DNA of 64,000 nucleotides from UBA4582 sp038106185 (GTDB lineage: Bacteria > Pseudomonadota > Gammaproteobacteria > Pseudomonadales > Azotimanducaceae). Of the stretch, positions 18,408 through 27,733 are shown piece after piece; positions within the stretch are counted from its first letter, which is position 1; each line of letters opens with the position of its first letter. The notes beneath the pieces are model-generated. The model had not been told where the DNA came from and made no database searches. It saw nothing but the letters and a program-made list of their open reading frames with translations. Made by a program: the position numbers and the translations under genes. The DNA lies in the NCBI GenBank assembly GCA_038106185.1, contig JAYODE010000001.1, positions 186,001 to 250,000 of the forward strand, read 5' to 3'.

Positions 18408-18453
18408 AGAGAATCTCTGAGTAGTTAATGTCCGCGCATTAAAGTCTACAACT

Positions 18454-18492
18454 GTTAAGATTCGGTAAAGATGGAATTAAGGTCCGATTAAG
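18454..18492 (-). promoter_or_regulatory. PhoB box upstream of pstS
   Basis: On the minus strand CTTAAT, CTTAAT, CTTTAC and CTTAAC occur with an exact 11-bp period (18487-18492, 18476-18481, 18465-18470, 18454-18459). Direct repeats at 11-bp spacing are the hallmark of PhoB binding. The half-site differs from the Escherichia coli CTGTCAT form. They lie about 50-85 bp upstream of the pstS start. Confidence 0.8.
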
Positions 18493-18503
18493 ATCTCTAT
18501 GTC

Positions 18504-18603
18504 NNNNNNNNNNNNNNNNNNNNNNNNNNNNNNNNNNNNNNNNNNNNNNNNNNNNNNNNNNNNNNNNNNNNNNNNNNNNNNNNNNNNNNNNNNNNNNNNN
18601 NNN
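18504..18603. other. Assembly gap of 100 N
   Basis: Exactly 100 undetermined bases, a conventional scaffold gap of unknown true size. It lies directly upstream of the Pho box and next to a T-rich tandem repeat on its right side, which probably broke the assembly. Confidence 0.99.
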
Positions 18604-18710
18604 TTGTTTCTATTGTCTTTATTGTTTCTATTGTCTTTAATTTTTCTATTCAACTTTTCTGTTTAACTCTATTTAACTTTTTTATTTAACTTTTAACGGG
18701 CATCAAGCGC
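18604..18710. repeat. T-rich tandem repeat at gap edge
   Basis: TTGTTTCTATTGTCTTTA occurs twice from 18604 to 18639, followed by degenerate TTTAACTTTT-like units up to about 18695. No gene is visible in this stretch. On the minus strand it would be A-rich sequence downstream of tesB. Confidence 0.8.
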
Positions 18711-19565
18711 TTAAGCCAGTTCTCGCATCAAGCCTTCCTGAGCGACGGAAGCAATTAACTGTCCGGTTTGACTGAAGATCATGCCTCGATTAAATCCTCG
18801 AGCTCCAGCAGCAGCTGGACTGTCTTGAACGAACAGAAGCCATTGCGTGATATCCACCGGCTGGTGAAACCACATGGCGTGATCCAGGCTCGCCGTCATC
18901 AGCCCACTAAGAAAAGACTTGCCATGGGGCAAGGTCGCAGTACTCAGGATCCCCATATCCGATGCATAGGCTAGCAGACATTGATGCAGCACCTGATCAG
19001 CACCAACCCTGCCTCGTGCGCGCATCCAAACTCGCTGATGGGGGGGGCGTTTGACTGGCTTCAGAAAGCTGTAAGGCTCGACCCGACGAATCTCAATGGG
19101 ACGTAGTGCACGCAGATGCTGTAAGTCGGCGGGCCAGGCGTCGACCGAGGAGCCGGAGAACATCTCCGCATCACTGGTGCAATCTTCGGGTGGCGGAACT
19201 TGTGGCATTTCGACCTGATGACTCAATCCCACCTCGGCTACCTGAAATGACACCGACATGTTAAAAATCGCCTCACCTTTTTGAATCGCCACCACCCGTC
19301 GAGTTGTAAAACTCTTGCCATCTCGAATTCTGTCCACGTCATAAATAATCGGCAATTTAGGATCACCGGGCCGCAGAAAGTAACCATGCAACGAGTGGCT
19401 CTGCCTGCCATCAACCGTTCTGGCAGCCGCCATCAGCGCCTGAGCAATAACCTGCCCTCCAAAGACCCGTGCTTGCCCCGTACTGGTTGTAACACCGCGG
19501 AACATGTTCAACTCGATAGGCTCAAGGTTTAATTGGCCAATTAGCGCCTGCAGTACTTCACTCAC
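18711..19565 (-). CDS. tesB: Acyl-CoA thioesterase II
   Basis: A 284-residue double-hotdog thioesterase hydrolysing medium- and long-chain acyl-CoA. TesB features are seen in order: RVFGGQVIAQAL, SLHGYFLRPGD, the second hotdog with the SLDHAMWFHQP active-site region, and the C-terminal ASVAQEGLMR. The start appears to be GTG at 19565. It stands alone between the gap and comEC on the same strand. Confidence 0.93.
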   Translation of the reverse strand: MSEVLQALIGQLNLEPIELNMFRGVTTSTGQARVFGGQVIAQALMAAARTVDGRQSHSLHGYFLRPGDPKLPIIYDVDRIRDGKSFTTRRVVAIQKGEAIFNMSVSFQVAEVGLSHQVEMPQVPPPEDCTSDAEMFSGSSVDAWPADLQHLRALRPIEIRRVEPYSFLKPVKRPPHQRVWMRARGRVGADQVLHQCLLAYASDMGILSTATLPHGKSFLSGLMTASLDHAMWFHQPVDITQWLLFVQDSPAAAGARGFNRGMIFSQTGQLIASVAQEGLMRELA

Positions 19566-19622
19566 CAGTTTTTCTCACTGAAACAAGGATTCGAAGAGGA
19601 CTAAAGTTGTCCTGTTAAGCCC

Positions 19623-21956
19623 TCAATCATACCAGATTCTTGGGTACGAACTTCGACTAGTGTGGATTTCCAACGTCTTACCCAGTTTTATCACAACTGC
19701 TCCATCAGTAGCCGTGTTAAACATCTGGATTGATCGCGCCTCGTATCTCGCAACAATGGCCGAATGAGGGTGCTCGAATCGATTGCGAAATCCAGCCGAA
19801 AAAATCACTGCACTCGGTCTTAATCGATTCAGAAAGGCAGGATGGGATGAAGTCAGGCTACCGTGATGAGGAGCAATCAAAACATCGACGCGAGGCAGCA
19901 GCTGCTCGGCAGTAGGGCTCAGTAGCGCAAGCTCGGTCTCAGCCTCAATATCGCCCGGAATCAATACGGAAAAACCAGCCGCCTGCACAAGCAACAAGCA
20001 GGATTGATTATTGGCAGAACGCGCGAAAAAGTCACCAACACCCAGCAAGTGAAAGTCGACCTCGCCCAATCGCCATTGCCGAGCCTCACGGCAACTGGAT
20101 TGCTGCTTAACAATTTTCGAGGTCTGCAAACCCTCAGAAGACAATTCACCCAAATATTGCTGGCCGACCTGAAAATTTTTGCTGACTGCCGCCGCACCGC
20201 CAGCATGATCGGCGTCACCATGACTCACTAAAAAAACATCGAGCGCTTCAACACCTAGTCGGCGCAAATAAGGACTGACAATCTGCTCACCGGCATCAAA
20301 CCGGTCACTGAAACTGGGGCCCGCATCATAGAGTAGGTTGCCGCCATTGACCCGCACGACCACACTCAAGCCCTGACCAACATCCAACACAGTAATTTCA
20401 GCTTCGCCAGTTGCTGGCAGCGAAGGAGTAGCACCCAGCGCCAGTGGCAACATCATCAATAGTCCAGGCCAACGGGGCAAAAAACCGGCCGGTTGTAGTA
20501 CTACCAGCCCCCCTAGAACACCTAACAGCAGGCTCGTGAAATGGGGTTCAACGGCATAGTGCACCCAGCCTAGGGATGCCAGAGCTTCAAGATAGACCCA
20601 TAGGTAGTGCAGCGCCTGCTCCGCCATGCGCAACAGTATGCCAGTCAGTAGCAGACTCAGGGGCGCCGCGATCAGCGCCAGCAGTAATAAAGGCACAATG
20701 ATTAGACCTACCAGCGGTATTGCCACCAGATTCGCGACAAACGCCAGTCCAGCCAGCTGGCCAACGAAATAGAATAGCAGCGGAGTCATACCGAAAAATA
20801 CCAACCACTGTGAGCGCAGCAGGGCTGCAAACCAGCGACTGACTATCTGAGTCGCACGCAGAGTCTCGAGTACGCCGGAGGTAGACGCTGGAAAGGCTTC
20901 CACAACGGGTGTTTGCCGGCGTCTGCCGGCGAAGCCGTAAATTAGCAGGAAAACAGCGCCGAAGGACAACCAGAAACCCATCATCAAGCTCGCCAAGGGA
21001 TTGACTAAACTGACAATCAGCAGGGCATACAACCAGAGCGCCAGACCTGTGACATGACGCCGAAGGGTCACCAGCGCCGATGCACACACCAACATGATTA
21101 GCGCTCTTTGAACCGGCAAACCCAGACCCGCAAGGCCAGCATAAACGCCTACCACCAACAGCGTCAGGCTATAGGCCCATACCCTGGCGTTACGCAGGGG
21201 GCGCAACAGCCCATTCAACAGTGCCAGGCTTAAACCAGCAATCAAACCCACATGCAGGCCTGAGATGATCAACAGGTGATTGGTTCCGGTAGCCGACAAA
21301 ACACGCCACTGGGCTGGCGATATCTGCGCACTGTCTCCCAGGCTTAGTGCCAGTAGCAAACCGGCATGCCGACTCATCGGCATCGCCGCCTGAAGGCGCT
21401 GGCGCAGCCAGCTTCGCAATTGCTGGTGTGGGACAGCTGGACTGGCGCTCAGCCGTTCACCCTCGAGCACGTAACCCGTCGCGTCAATACCCTGTGCTAA
21501 TAACCAGGCTTGATAATCAAAAAGCCCGGGGTTAACCGAGCCTCTGGGACGATTCAAACGCACCAAAAGACGCCACCGCTCGCCCGGCAGAACTGGCTGG
21601 AGATCATACTGCGAGAGCATCACTGTCAGCGGTCGCCCGCATTGTTCACAACGGTCTACGCGGAATCGAAACCGCTGAAGACGATCCCGCAACTCTGGCA
21701 TCGAGGCAACAGTACCCCAGACGAGCAACGTCTCACCCACCAATTCCACCGGCAGTCGAGCCGCGAGACGTCCATCCAAACTGAACAGGCCCAGGTAAAG
21801 CCCCAGAAAGAGGGCCGCCAGGCTTCTGGAGTTGGCGTAGCAGGCACCCAAAACTGCCAGCGGCAGCGCCTTACCCAGCAAATCCAGATCGGGCATAACG
21901 GGCAGTTGCACTGCCATCAGGGTGCCAAAGATGCAGGCGACTAAGGCTAAATTCAT
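19623..21956 (-). CDS. comEC: DNA uptake channel ComEC/Rec2
   Basis: About 777 residues in three parts: an N-terminal DUF4131 OB-like domain, the ComEC_N membrane-channel domain (several helices, with HLLIISGLHVGLIAGL), and a C-terminal metallo-beta-lactamase-like domain with VSHGDADHAGG and APHHGS. ComEC carries single-stranded DNA across the inner membrane in natural transformation. The frame opens at a GTG at 21989, but the ATG at 21956 with AGGT upstream gives a better N-terminus. No other competence genes are in the window. Confidence 0.94.
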   Translation of the reverse strand: MNLALVACIFGTLMAVQLPVMPDLDLLGKALPLAVLGACYANSRSLAALFLGLYLGLFSLDGRLAARLPVELVGETLLVWGTVASMPELRDRLQRFRFRVDRCEQCGRPLTVMLSQYDLQPVLPGERWRLLVRLNRPRGSVNPGLFDYQAWLLAQGIDATGYVLEGERLSASPAVPHQQLRSWLRQRLQAAMPMSRHAGLLLALSLGDSAQISPAQWRVLSATGTNHLLIISGLHVGLIAGLSLALLNGLLRPLRNARVWAYSLTLLVVGVYAGLAGLGLPVQRALIMLVCASALVTLRRHVTGLALWLYALLIVSLVNPLASLMMGFWLSFGAVFLLIYGFAGRRRQTPVVEAFPASTSGVLETLRATQIVSRWFAALLRSQWLVFFGMTPLLFYFVGQLAGLAFVANLVAIPLVGLIIVPLLLLALIAAPLSLLLTGILLRMAEQALHYLWVYLEALASLGWVHYAVEPHFTSLLLGVLGGLVVLQPAGFLPRWPGLLMMLPLALGATPSLPATGEAEITVLDVGQGLSVVVRVNGGNLLYDAGPSFSDRFDAGEQIVSPYLRRLGVEALDVFLVSHGDADHAGGAAAVSKNFQVGQQYLGELSSEGLQTSKIVKQQSSCREARQWRLGEVDFHLLGVGDFFARSANNQSCLLLVQAAGFSVLIPGDIEAETELALLSPTAEQLLPRVDVLIAPHHGSLTSSHPAFLNRLRPSAVIFSAGFRNRFEHPHSAIVARYEARSIQMFNTATDGAVVIKLGKTLEIHTSRSSYPRIWYD

Positions 21957-22111
21957 GACCGGACCTGTTTTGGTCCGTTCTACCCCCACCTGCGACTAGT
22001 CCGAAAGCAGCAATCTCGCTATAGTTTGTAGGTAAGTCGATATTGCTCCGCTGACCTGGGTCTTTCTCAACATCAAAACCCTGATTTACTCAGCTGGATT
22101 TCCGCTCAATT

Positions 22112-22663
22112 ATGCGCATAATACCGAGCGCAGAGCCACCAGGTGTCCCACCTTTGAAAAAATATCTACCGACTCGAGATCATCTTAGAGGCCATAAATC
22201 ATTGAGCTTTCTCGGCGAGGTCGTCTTTGCCAACAACCTGTGGCATTTCAATCGTCACTCTGTGTCCTACGCGGTTTTGATCGGTTGCTTCTGCTGCTTT
22301 TTGCCGATTCCGTTTCAGATGATTCCAGGGGTGATGCTCTGCGTTTGGATCGGAGCCAACATACCTATCGCTGTCGCGCTGATCTGGATAAGCAACCCAA
22401 TCACTATCCCTCCGATGTTCTATGCCACCTACCGTCTAGGGACTTTCCTGCTTGACCACGAAAATAAAGTCACGCAAGTCAGCCTTTCCTGGGAATGGCT
22501 TTCTGAGCAATTAGCGGTTGTCTGGCAGCCATTATTGCTGGGCTCGCTGGTCACAGGGACGACGCTCGGGCTTCTGGGCTTTATCTGTGTGAGGCTCTAC
22601 TGGCGCTGGCGAGTTGCAACTGACTGGTCGCGGCGAAATAAGCGCAAGAAAAAACTCTTGTAA
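22112..22663 (+). CDS. DUF2062 membrane protein
   Basis: A 183-residue protein with a DUF2062 domain. Conserved features are FVAFLP-like CCFLPIPFQMIPGV and the IWISNPITIPPMFYATYRLG motif, followed by a C-terminal helix and a basic tail ending KRKKKLL. Members occur widely in proteobacteria with no settled function. It is divergent from comEC and convergent with lolE, in a common gammaproteobacterial comEC-DUF2062-lolCDE layout. Confidence 0.85.
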   Translation: MRIIPSAEPPGVPPLKKYLPTRDHLRGHKSLSFLGEVVFANNLWHFNRHSVSYAVLIGCFCCFLPIPFQMIPGVMLCVWIGANIPIAVALIWISNPITIPPMFYATYRLGTFLLDHENKVTQVSLSWEWLSEQLAVVWQPLLLGSLVTGTTLGLLGFICVRLYWRWRVATDWSRRNKRKKKLL

Positions 22664-22679
22664 TCCCGCCTCCGCCCGA

Positions 22680-23897
22680 TTATTCATGCCGCAGAATCTC
22701 CGCTGGCAGCAGCCGCGAGGCACGATAGGCTGGATAAAGGGTTGCCACAACTGTGATCGACAGTGAGACTATAGCAATCACGAAAATGTCCATGGCTCTG
22801 ACGTCAGTCGGGACTGCACTGAAATAGGTTCCTGCCAGCACCCTACCGCCAAACAAGGCTTCGAAAAAACCCACGACCTGCGGCACATACCATGCTAACG
22901 GCACGCCCAGTAGCAGCCCCAAAAACACACCAGCCGAACCCACCAGACTGCCTTGAATCATAAAAATCTGCATCACTTGCCGAGAAGACAAACCCAGGGT
23001 GCGCAAGACTGCAATATCTCCGGATTTTTCCTTCACCATCATGCTCAAGCCGGAAACAATGTTAAAGGCGGCAATAGCGACAATCAGAGTCAGAAGCAGA
23101 AACATCATGACTTTTTCCATTTTAACGGTCTCAAAGAAGTCACCGTACTCGCCAGTCCAGTCCTGAATTCGACTGACCCCCACGTTTGCTGATTGAATTT
23201 CTCGAGCGATTGAACTCGTCAAAAAAACATCAGCAAGCGCTATGCGAGTTTGTTGCGAGGTATCTTGAGTAATCGCTTTCAGGTCATCAAGATGCATCAG
23301 CACCAGGCCATAATCCAGCTCTGAGTCCAGTTCAAAGTATCCTGCCAATGTCAGTTTCGACAGCCTCGGCGCAATGCTGTTGCCACCTTTACCTGCCTCA
23401 GGAATGATCAAGGTAAATTGATCTCCAGGCAGTAAACCCATCTGGTATGCCAATGGCCGACCCAGCAAAGCTCGGTTGCCACCACTGACCAAGTCATTCA
23501 GCGAGCTATCAATTAAGTGGTCCTTGATGACTGACATTTTCGGCTCAACCGCTGGGAGAATGCCGTAAATCGCAACCAGCCTATTAGTGGTGCGGCCCAT
23601 CACCATACCGTGCCTTTGCTGAAAGGGCCCATGCGTGACGACCTTGGGTTGAGCCCGCAGGTAGTCGCTGAGCGCATCAGGATCCTGGCTATCGACAATC
23701 AGGTGTGGGACCACGCCCAGGATTCGATACCGCAATTGGCTGTCGAATCCGTTCATTACAGAGACAACGACAGTCAATGCGATGACGCCCAATGCGAGAC
23801 CAAACAGCGAAACGCGAGAAATGAACGACAGATATCCCTGACCTGACCGACTCATGTTGTAACGCGCACCGATAAACCAGGGCACTTGCAAGCTCAC
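22680..23897 (-). CDS. lolE: Lipoprotein-releasing ABC transporter permease LolE
   Basis: A 405-residue inner-membrane permease with one N-terminal helix, a large periplasmic domain (about 50-250) and three C-terminal helices, as in the MacB/LolC/LolE fold. With LolC and LolD it extracts outer-membrane lipoproteins and hands them to LolA. It is the third gene of the operon and overlaps lolD by four bases. Assignment as LolE rather than LolC rests on gene order. Confidence 0.9.
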   Translation of the reverse strand: MSLQVPWFIGARYNMSRSGQGYLSFISRVSLFGLALGVIALTVVVSVMNGFDSQLRYRILGVVPHLIVDSQDPDALSDYLRAQPKVVTHGPFQQRHGMVMGRTTNRLVAIYGILPAVEPKMSVIKDHLIDSSLNDLVSGGNRALLGRPLAYQMGLLPGDQFTLIIPEAGKGGNSIAPRLSKLTLAGYFELDSELDYGLVLMHLDDLKAITQDTSQQTRIALADVFLTSSIAREIQSANVGVSRIQDWTGEYGDFFETVKMEKVMMFLLLTLIVAIAAFNIVSGLSMMVKEKSGDIAVLRTLGLSSRQVMQIFMIQGSLVGSAGVFLGLLLGVPLAWYVPQVVGFFEALFGGRVLAGTYFSAVPTDVRAMDIFVIAIVSLSITVVATLYPAYRASRLLPAEILRHE

Positions 23898-24628
23898 AGA
23901 ACTGCCTCTTCTTGCAGGAGGCCATTATGTAATCGATAGACCTTGTCCATTCGTTCGGCAAGATCAACATTATGGGTCACGATAATAAAGCTGATCTGGA
24001 GCTCCTGACTCAACTCTACCATCAGCTCATTGACCTCAGCTGCCGTCTTTTCATCCAGGTTACCCGTTGGCTCATCGGCCAGCACGCAATCTGGAGACGT
24101 GACCAGGGCTCTCGCCATCGCAACCCGTTGACGTTCGCCACCCGATAATTGCGCTGGACGATGTTTGAGTCGATCACTCAACCCAACCCGGGCAAGTATA
24201 TTGCTGGCTTGGTCAAGCGCCACGCTTCGACTTGCACCCCCAATCATTAACGGCATGGCAACATTTTCTGCCGCACTGAAATCTGCCATGAGATGATGAA
24301 ACTGGTAGACGAAGCCTAGATGTTCGTTCCTTAGACGACAGACCGTGGCGTCTGGCGCAGCGGCCAAGTCAATGCCATTCAGCCAAACATTACCCGCATC
24401 CGGAGAATCCAGCCCACCCAGTAAATGCAGTAACGTGCTCTTACCGCTGCCAGACAAGCCGACAATGGCAATTCTTTGACCACGACTGACGTTCAAATTC
24501 ACGCCCTTAAGGATGTGCAGTTTCTCTTGCCCTTGTGAATAATATTTATGCAAGCCCTCGACTCTCAGCACGCAATCGAGCTCTCTTGGTGGCGCTTTGG
24601 ACAGGCCTTCGAGATTCGGGTTACTCAT
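23894..24628 (-). CDS. lolD: Lipoprotein-releasing ATPase LolD
   Basis: A 244-residue ABC ATPase with Walker A GLSGSGKST, the Q-loop in LGFVYQFHHLMADFSAAENVAMPL (a LolD-like segment), signature LSGGERQRV and Walker B CVLADEPTGNLD. It overlaps lolC by eight bases and lolE by four, so translation of the three is coupled. Confidence 0.97.
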   Translation of the reverse strand: MSNPNLEGLSKAPPRELDCVLRVEGLHKYYSQGQEKLHILKGVNLNVSRGQRIAIVGLSGSGKSTLLHLLGGLDSPDAGNVWLNGIDLAAAPDATVCRLRNEHLGFVYQFHHLMADFSAAENVAMPLMIGGASRSVALDQASNILARVGLSDRLKHRPAQLSGGERQRVAMARALVTSPDCVLADEPTGNLDEKTAAEVNELMVELSQELQISFIIVTHNVDLAERMDKVYRLHNGLLQEEAVL

Positions 24629-25898
24629 ACTGAAGCGCCTCCACCGGATTAGATCGGGCCGCTGTGAAAGCGGGATAAATAGTCGCTGCCAAGCAAATCA
24701 GCAGAGATACGCCAGCGACCAAAAGGACATCGCTTGGCAAAACCGCTGACGGCAAGTAATGCACAAAATATTCATTCATCACTCCCAGCTGGAATCTCGA
24801 ATCAATGAGCTGATAGAGATCACTGATCCAAAGCGCGCCACTGACACCTAACAGGATACCTATCAGAATCCCCACTGCACCCACCAGCGACCCATGAAGG
24901 ATAAAGATCGCCATGACTGAGCGCTTGGAGGCTCCTAACGTCCGCAAGATGGCGATGTCACCCTGCTTGTCATTCACGGTCATCACGAGGTTTGACACGA
25001 CATTAAAGGCCGCCACCGCCACAAGCATCAACAGAAGTAAAAACATTGTAGTCTTCTGGACCAAAATCGCGTCATAAAGATTGCCATGGCGACGCATCCA
25101 GCTTGACGCATACAGGTCATCACGATGAGTACTCTGTATCAGTCGCGGTAATATTGCTGGGGCGTCAAACAAATCTACCATTGCTATCCGCAGTCCTATT
25201 GTCGCTTGTGGACCTAACAGTTTTAGCGCGTCTAGCTGGTTGATCATGATCTGATTTCTGTCTGCATCGGTTCCTACTTCAAAAATCGCGCTGACAGTAA
25301 AACGCTTGCTGCGGGGTATTGGCCCTGCCAATGTCAATTGAGCCGTAGGCAGCACCAGCGTGAACCGGTCACCTATACCGACCTGTAGCAGATTCGCCAG
25401 ATCCCGCCCGATTGCGACGTTGAAGGATCGAGGTTGCAGGCTCTCTAACTCACCCGCCAGCAGATAATCCTGGATAATTGAGACCCGCCGTTCAGCAATC
25501 GGATCAATACCGGTGAACGTAATACCTTCTAGTGCGCCATTGGCAACCACGAGGCCCGCACCTTCTATGTAGGGTGCTACGCCGGTGACTTGCTGATCCT
25601 GGCTAAAGAGTTGCGCTGTTGCTTGCCAGTCATCGAAGCCCTCATCAGCAAAGATCACACCGTGAGGCAACACAGACAGCACGCGCATGCGGAGCTCCCG
25701 CTCGAAACCATTCATGACTGACAACACCAGGACCAGAACTGCGACACCGAGCACCAGGCCCGCAATGGATACCCTTGACATGAAGGACACCAGCTGGTCT
25801 GTTGTATTTGAGCGCGTGTAGCGCAGGGCGACTAACAGTCGCCAACTTGAACCCATGATTTGAGCGCTATTTGACTTTGACAGCTTATTGAAGCACAT
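24621..25898 (-). CDS. lolC: Lipoprotein-releasing ABC transporter permease LolC
   Basis: About 425 residues in the same fold as LolE: an N-terminal helix (VSIAGLVLGVAVLVLVLSVMNGF), a periplasmic domain and three C-terminal helices with the DIAILRTLGASKRSVM loop. LolC carries the LolA-docking hook in this family. The frame opens at TTG 25919. ATG 25898 follows GAGGGAG and was chosen; ATG 25856 is also possible and aligns better with homologues. Confidence 0.9.
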   Translation of the reverse strand: MCFNKLSKSNSAQIMGSSWRLLVALRYTRSNTTDQLVSFMSRVSIAGLVLGVAVLVLVLSVMNGFERELRMRVLSVLPHGVIFADEGFDDWQATAQLFSQDQQVTGVAPYIEGAGLVVANGALEGITFTGIDPIAERRVSIIQDYLLAGELESLQPRSFNVAIGRDLANLLQVGIGDRFTLVLPTAQLTLAGPIPRSKRFTVSAIFEVGTDADRNQIMINQLDALKLLGPQATIGLRIAMVDLFDAPAILPRLIQSTHRDDLYASSWMRRHGNLYDAILVQKTTMFLLLLMLVAVAAFNVVSNLVMTVNDKQGDIAILRTLGASKRSVMAIFILHGSLVGAVGILIGILLGVSGALWISDLYQLIDSRFQLGVMNEYFVHYLPSAVLPSDVLLVAGVSLLICLAATIYPAFTAARSNPVEALQYE

Positions 25899-26075
25899 CC
25901 GACTCCCTCGAAATAGCAACAGGTGAAAGATCTTTCGCCACCATTGGGCCTCTAAGTTGCTTTAGCAAAAACAGTTAGGCTAACCTGACCCTGATGCTGG
26001 CTAACGGCAGTGACTTGATGATCCTTCAACTAGAAACGTGCTATAAACATCGAACAGCAGACCAGAGCAACCAGC

Positions 26076-27179
26076 ATGATAGTGATACTAAAGCCCAACA
26101 CCGATGAACAAACACCCGTCTACAAAAAACTGCTGGCATACCTGCAAACTCTGCCGGGTGTGACGCTTCAGCATCACAAGGTTCGAGGCTTAGCGCAAAC
26201 CCTGACCGAGATATACCTGCTAGGCGACACCCTGAAACTCGATCAATCCATGATCGAGAGTTTTGATGCCGTGGAGCGAGTGGTCAGGATAGCCGAGGAG
26301 TATCGAATACTTGGGCGCCACGCTGATCAATTTCGAACCAGTGGCTTTAAATACAACGGTGTCGAATTCAGCCAGGACAACTGCCAGATTGTCGCGGGCC
26401 TGTGTGCCGTAGACAATCCAACGAATGTCGAAACCATGCTTAAAGCGCTTCAAGCGCGTGGCCAGGTCTGCACTCGCATGGGTGCGTACAAGCCAAGAAC
26501 CAACCCCTACTCCTTTCAAGGTCACGGTAAGGACTGTTTACCCTGGGTATTCGAACTCGCCGGCAAATACGGCATCAAGGTCATCGCTATGGAGGTGACT
26601 CATGAGAAGCACATAGACGAAATCAATCATGCTTTGCACACCACAGGCTATCCAACTGGTGTGATGCTGCAAATTGGCACTCGCAACACTCAGAATTTTG
26701 AGTTGCTGAAAGCCGTTGGCCGACAGAAAGTCTTTCCTGTTCTGTTTAAGCGTGGCTATGGGGTCAGCCTCAACGAGTCGCTGAACGCCGCCGAGTATCT
26801 GGCGAGCGAGGGGACCTCGAATGTCATATTTTGTTTGCGCGGCATGAAGAGTTCAGCCAGTAGCCCGCACCGCAATATGGTGGACTTTGGTCAGGTTCCA
26901 GCTGTCAAGCGCCTGACCCGCATGCCGGTCTGCATTGACCCGTCTCACTCGGTGGGCAGCCGCGAGCGCTCTTCCGATCAGATTCTCGATGTCGCTCACG
27001 TGGCAGCCCAGGGACTGGTGGCCGGCGCCAATATGGTGCTGGTAGATTTTCACCCAGATCCGGCACATGCGCTGGTAGATGGCCCTCAAGCATTACTGAT
27101 GGAAGAACTACCCAGGTTCCTGGACGATATGCTGGCAAGCCATGCGTTTTATCAGCAGCGAAAGAAAATTTGGGCTTGA
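26076..27179 (+). CDS. Type I-beta DAHP synthase-like protein (divergent)
   Basis: 367 residues. An N-terminal ferredoxin-like region (1-90) is followed by a TIM barrel resembling beta-type 3-deoxy-7-phosphoheptulonate synthase, the first shikimate-pathway step. Metal-ligand equivalents are C110, H291 (DPSH), D324 (usually Glu) and D335. The substrate-binding motif GAYKPRTNPYSFQG and LQIGTRNTQNFELL are well kept. Departures from the family are AGLCAVD for AGPCSVE and CLRG for CERG. It may be a true synthase with altered properties or a relative with another substrate. Confidence 0.8.
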   Translation: MIVILKPNTDEQTPVYKKLLAYLQTLPGVTLQHHKVRGLAQTLTEIYLLGDTLKLDQSMIESFDAVERVVRIAEEYRILGRHADQFRTSGFKYNGVEFSQDNCQIVAGLCAVDNPTNVETMLKALQARGQVCTRMGAYKPRTNPYSFQGHGKDCLPWVFELAGKYGIKVIAMEVTHEKHIDEINHALHTTGYPTGVMLQIGTRNTQNFELLKAVGRQKVFPVLFKRGYGVSLNESLNAAEYLASEGTSNVIFCLRGMKSSASSPHRNMVDFGQVPAVKRLTRMPVCIDPSHSVGSRERSSDQILDVAHVAAQGLVAGANMVLVDFHPDPAHALVDGPQALLMEELPRFLDDMLASHAFYQQRKKIWA

Positions 27180-27225
27180 GGAACTGGTTTCGGGCTGAAC
27201 CTAGAATCAGGCAAACTGCGAAATC

Positions 27226-27441
27226 TTAGAGTCGTGCCTTACTGGCATCAAAAAAACCTGCCTTGCTGACCTCTTCACACTTCAGGGTATCACCGCCACA
27301 AATCTCACAGGCACCACCATTACCCATGTTGTTCAGGCCACCACAGGTGCCTGCCAGCGGCTTCCGACCGCGCATTACACCGATCGCCATACCGGCGACA
27401 ATCAACAGCAGAATCAGAAATGTCAGGAAAAATTCAATCAT
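27226..27441 (-). CDS. nqrM: NQR maturation protein NqrM (DUF539)
   Basis: 71 residues: one N-terminal membrane helix, then the conserved cysteine cluster LAGTCGGLN and GACEICGG, and a further Cys in KCEE. NqrM is needed to assemble the iron centre of the NqrD/NqrE subunits of Na+-translocating NADH:quinone oxidoreductase. It normally follows apbE at the end of the nqr operon. Here apbE is upstream on the same strand across an assembly gap. Confidence 0.92.
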   Translation of the reverse strand: MIEFFLTFLILLLIVAGMAIGVMRGRKPLAGTCGGLNNMGNGGACEICGGDTLKCEEVSKAGFFDASKARL

Positions 27442-27571
27442 TGTTCATTCACCTGGTTTAATGTCAAAACACTGGAGCAACCCTGTAACTACTGCATCGA
27501 AATGCCTTTGCGTCGCACTGCATGTCTTCATGCTTTCAATGCGCCATCTCTATCTTAGGTAAAAAAAGCTA

Positions 27572-27671
27572 NNNNNNNNNNNNNNNNNNNNNNNNNNNNN
27601 NNNNNNNNNNNNNNNNNNNNNNNNNNNNNNNNNNNNNNNNNNNNNNNNNNNNNNNNNNNNNNNNNNNNNNN
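27572..27671. other. Assembly gap of 100 N between apbE and nqrM
   Basis: Exactly 100 undetermined bases. Both flanks carry AAAAAGCTA close to the edge, so a short repeat probably caused the break. The flanking spacer holds no gene. Confidence 0.99.
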
Positions 27672-27698
27672 CAACAAAAAGCTAGGCAACAAATCGTT

Positions 27699-27720
27699 AG
27701 AAAAGAAAGCTATCTTTTCT
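27699..27720 (-). terminator. AT-rich hairpin downstream of apbE
   Basis: On the minus strand AGAAAAGA and TCTTTTCT form an eight-pair stem with a six-base loop just after the apbE stop. It lacks a following T tract and has an AT-rich stem, so terminator function is weakly supported. Confidence 0.4.
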
Positions 27721-27733
27721 TGGAAAAGGCCAG

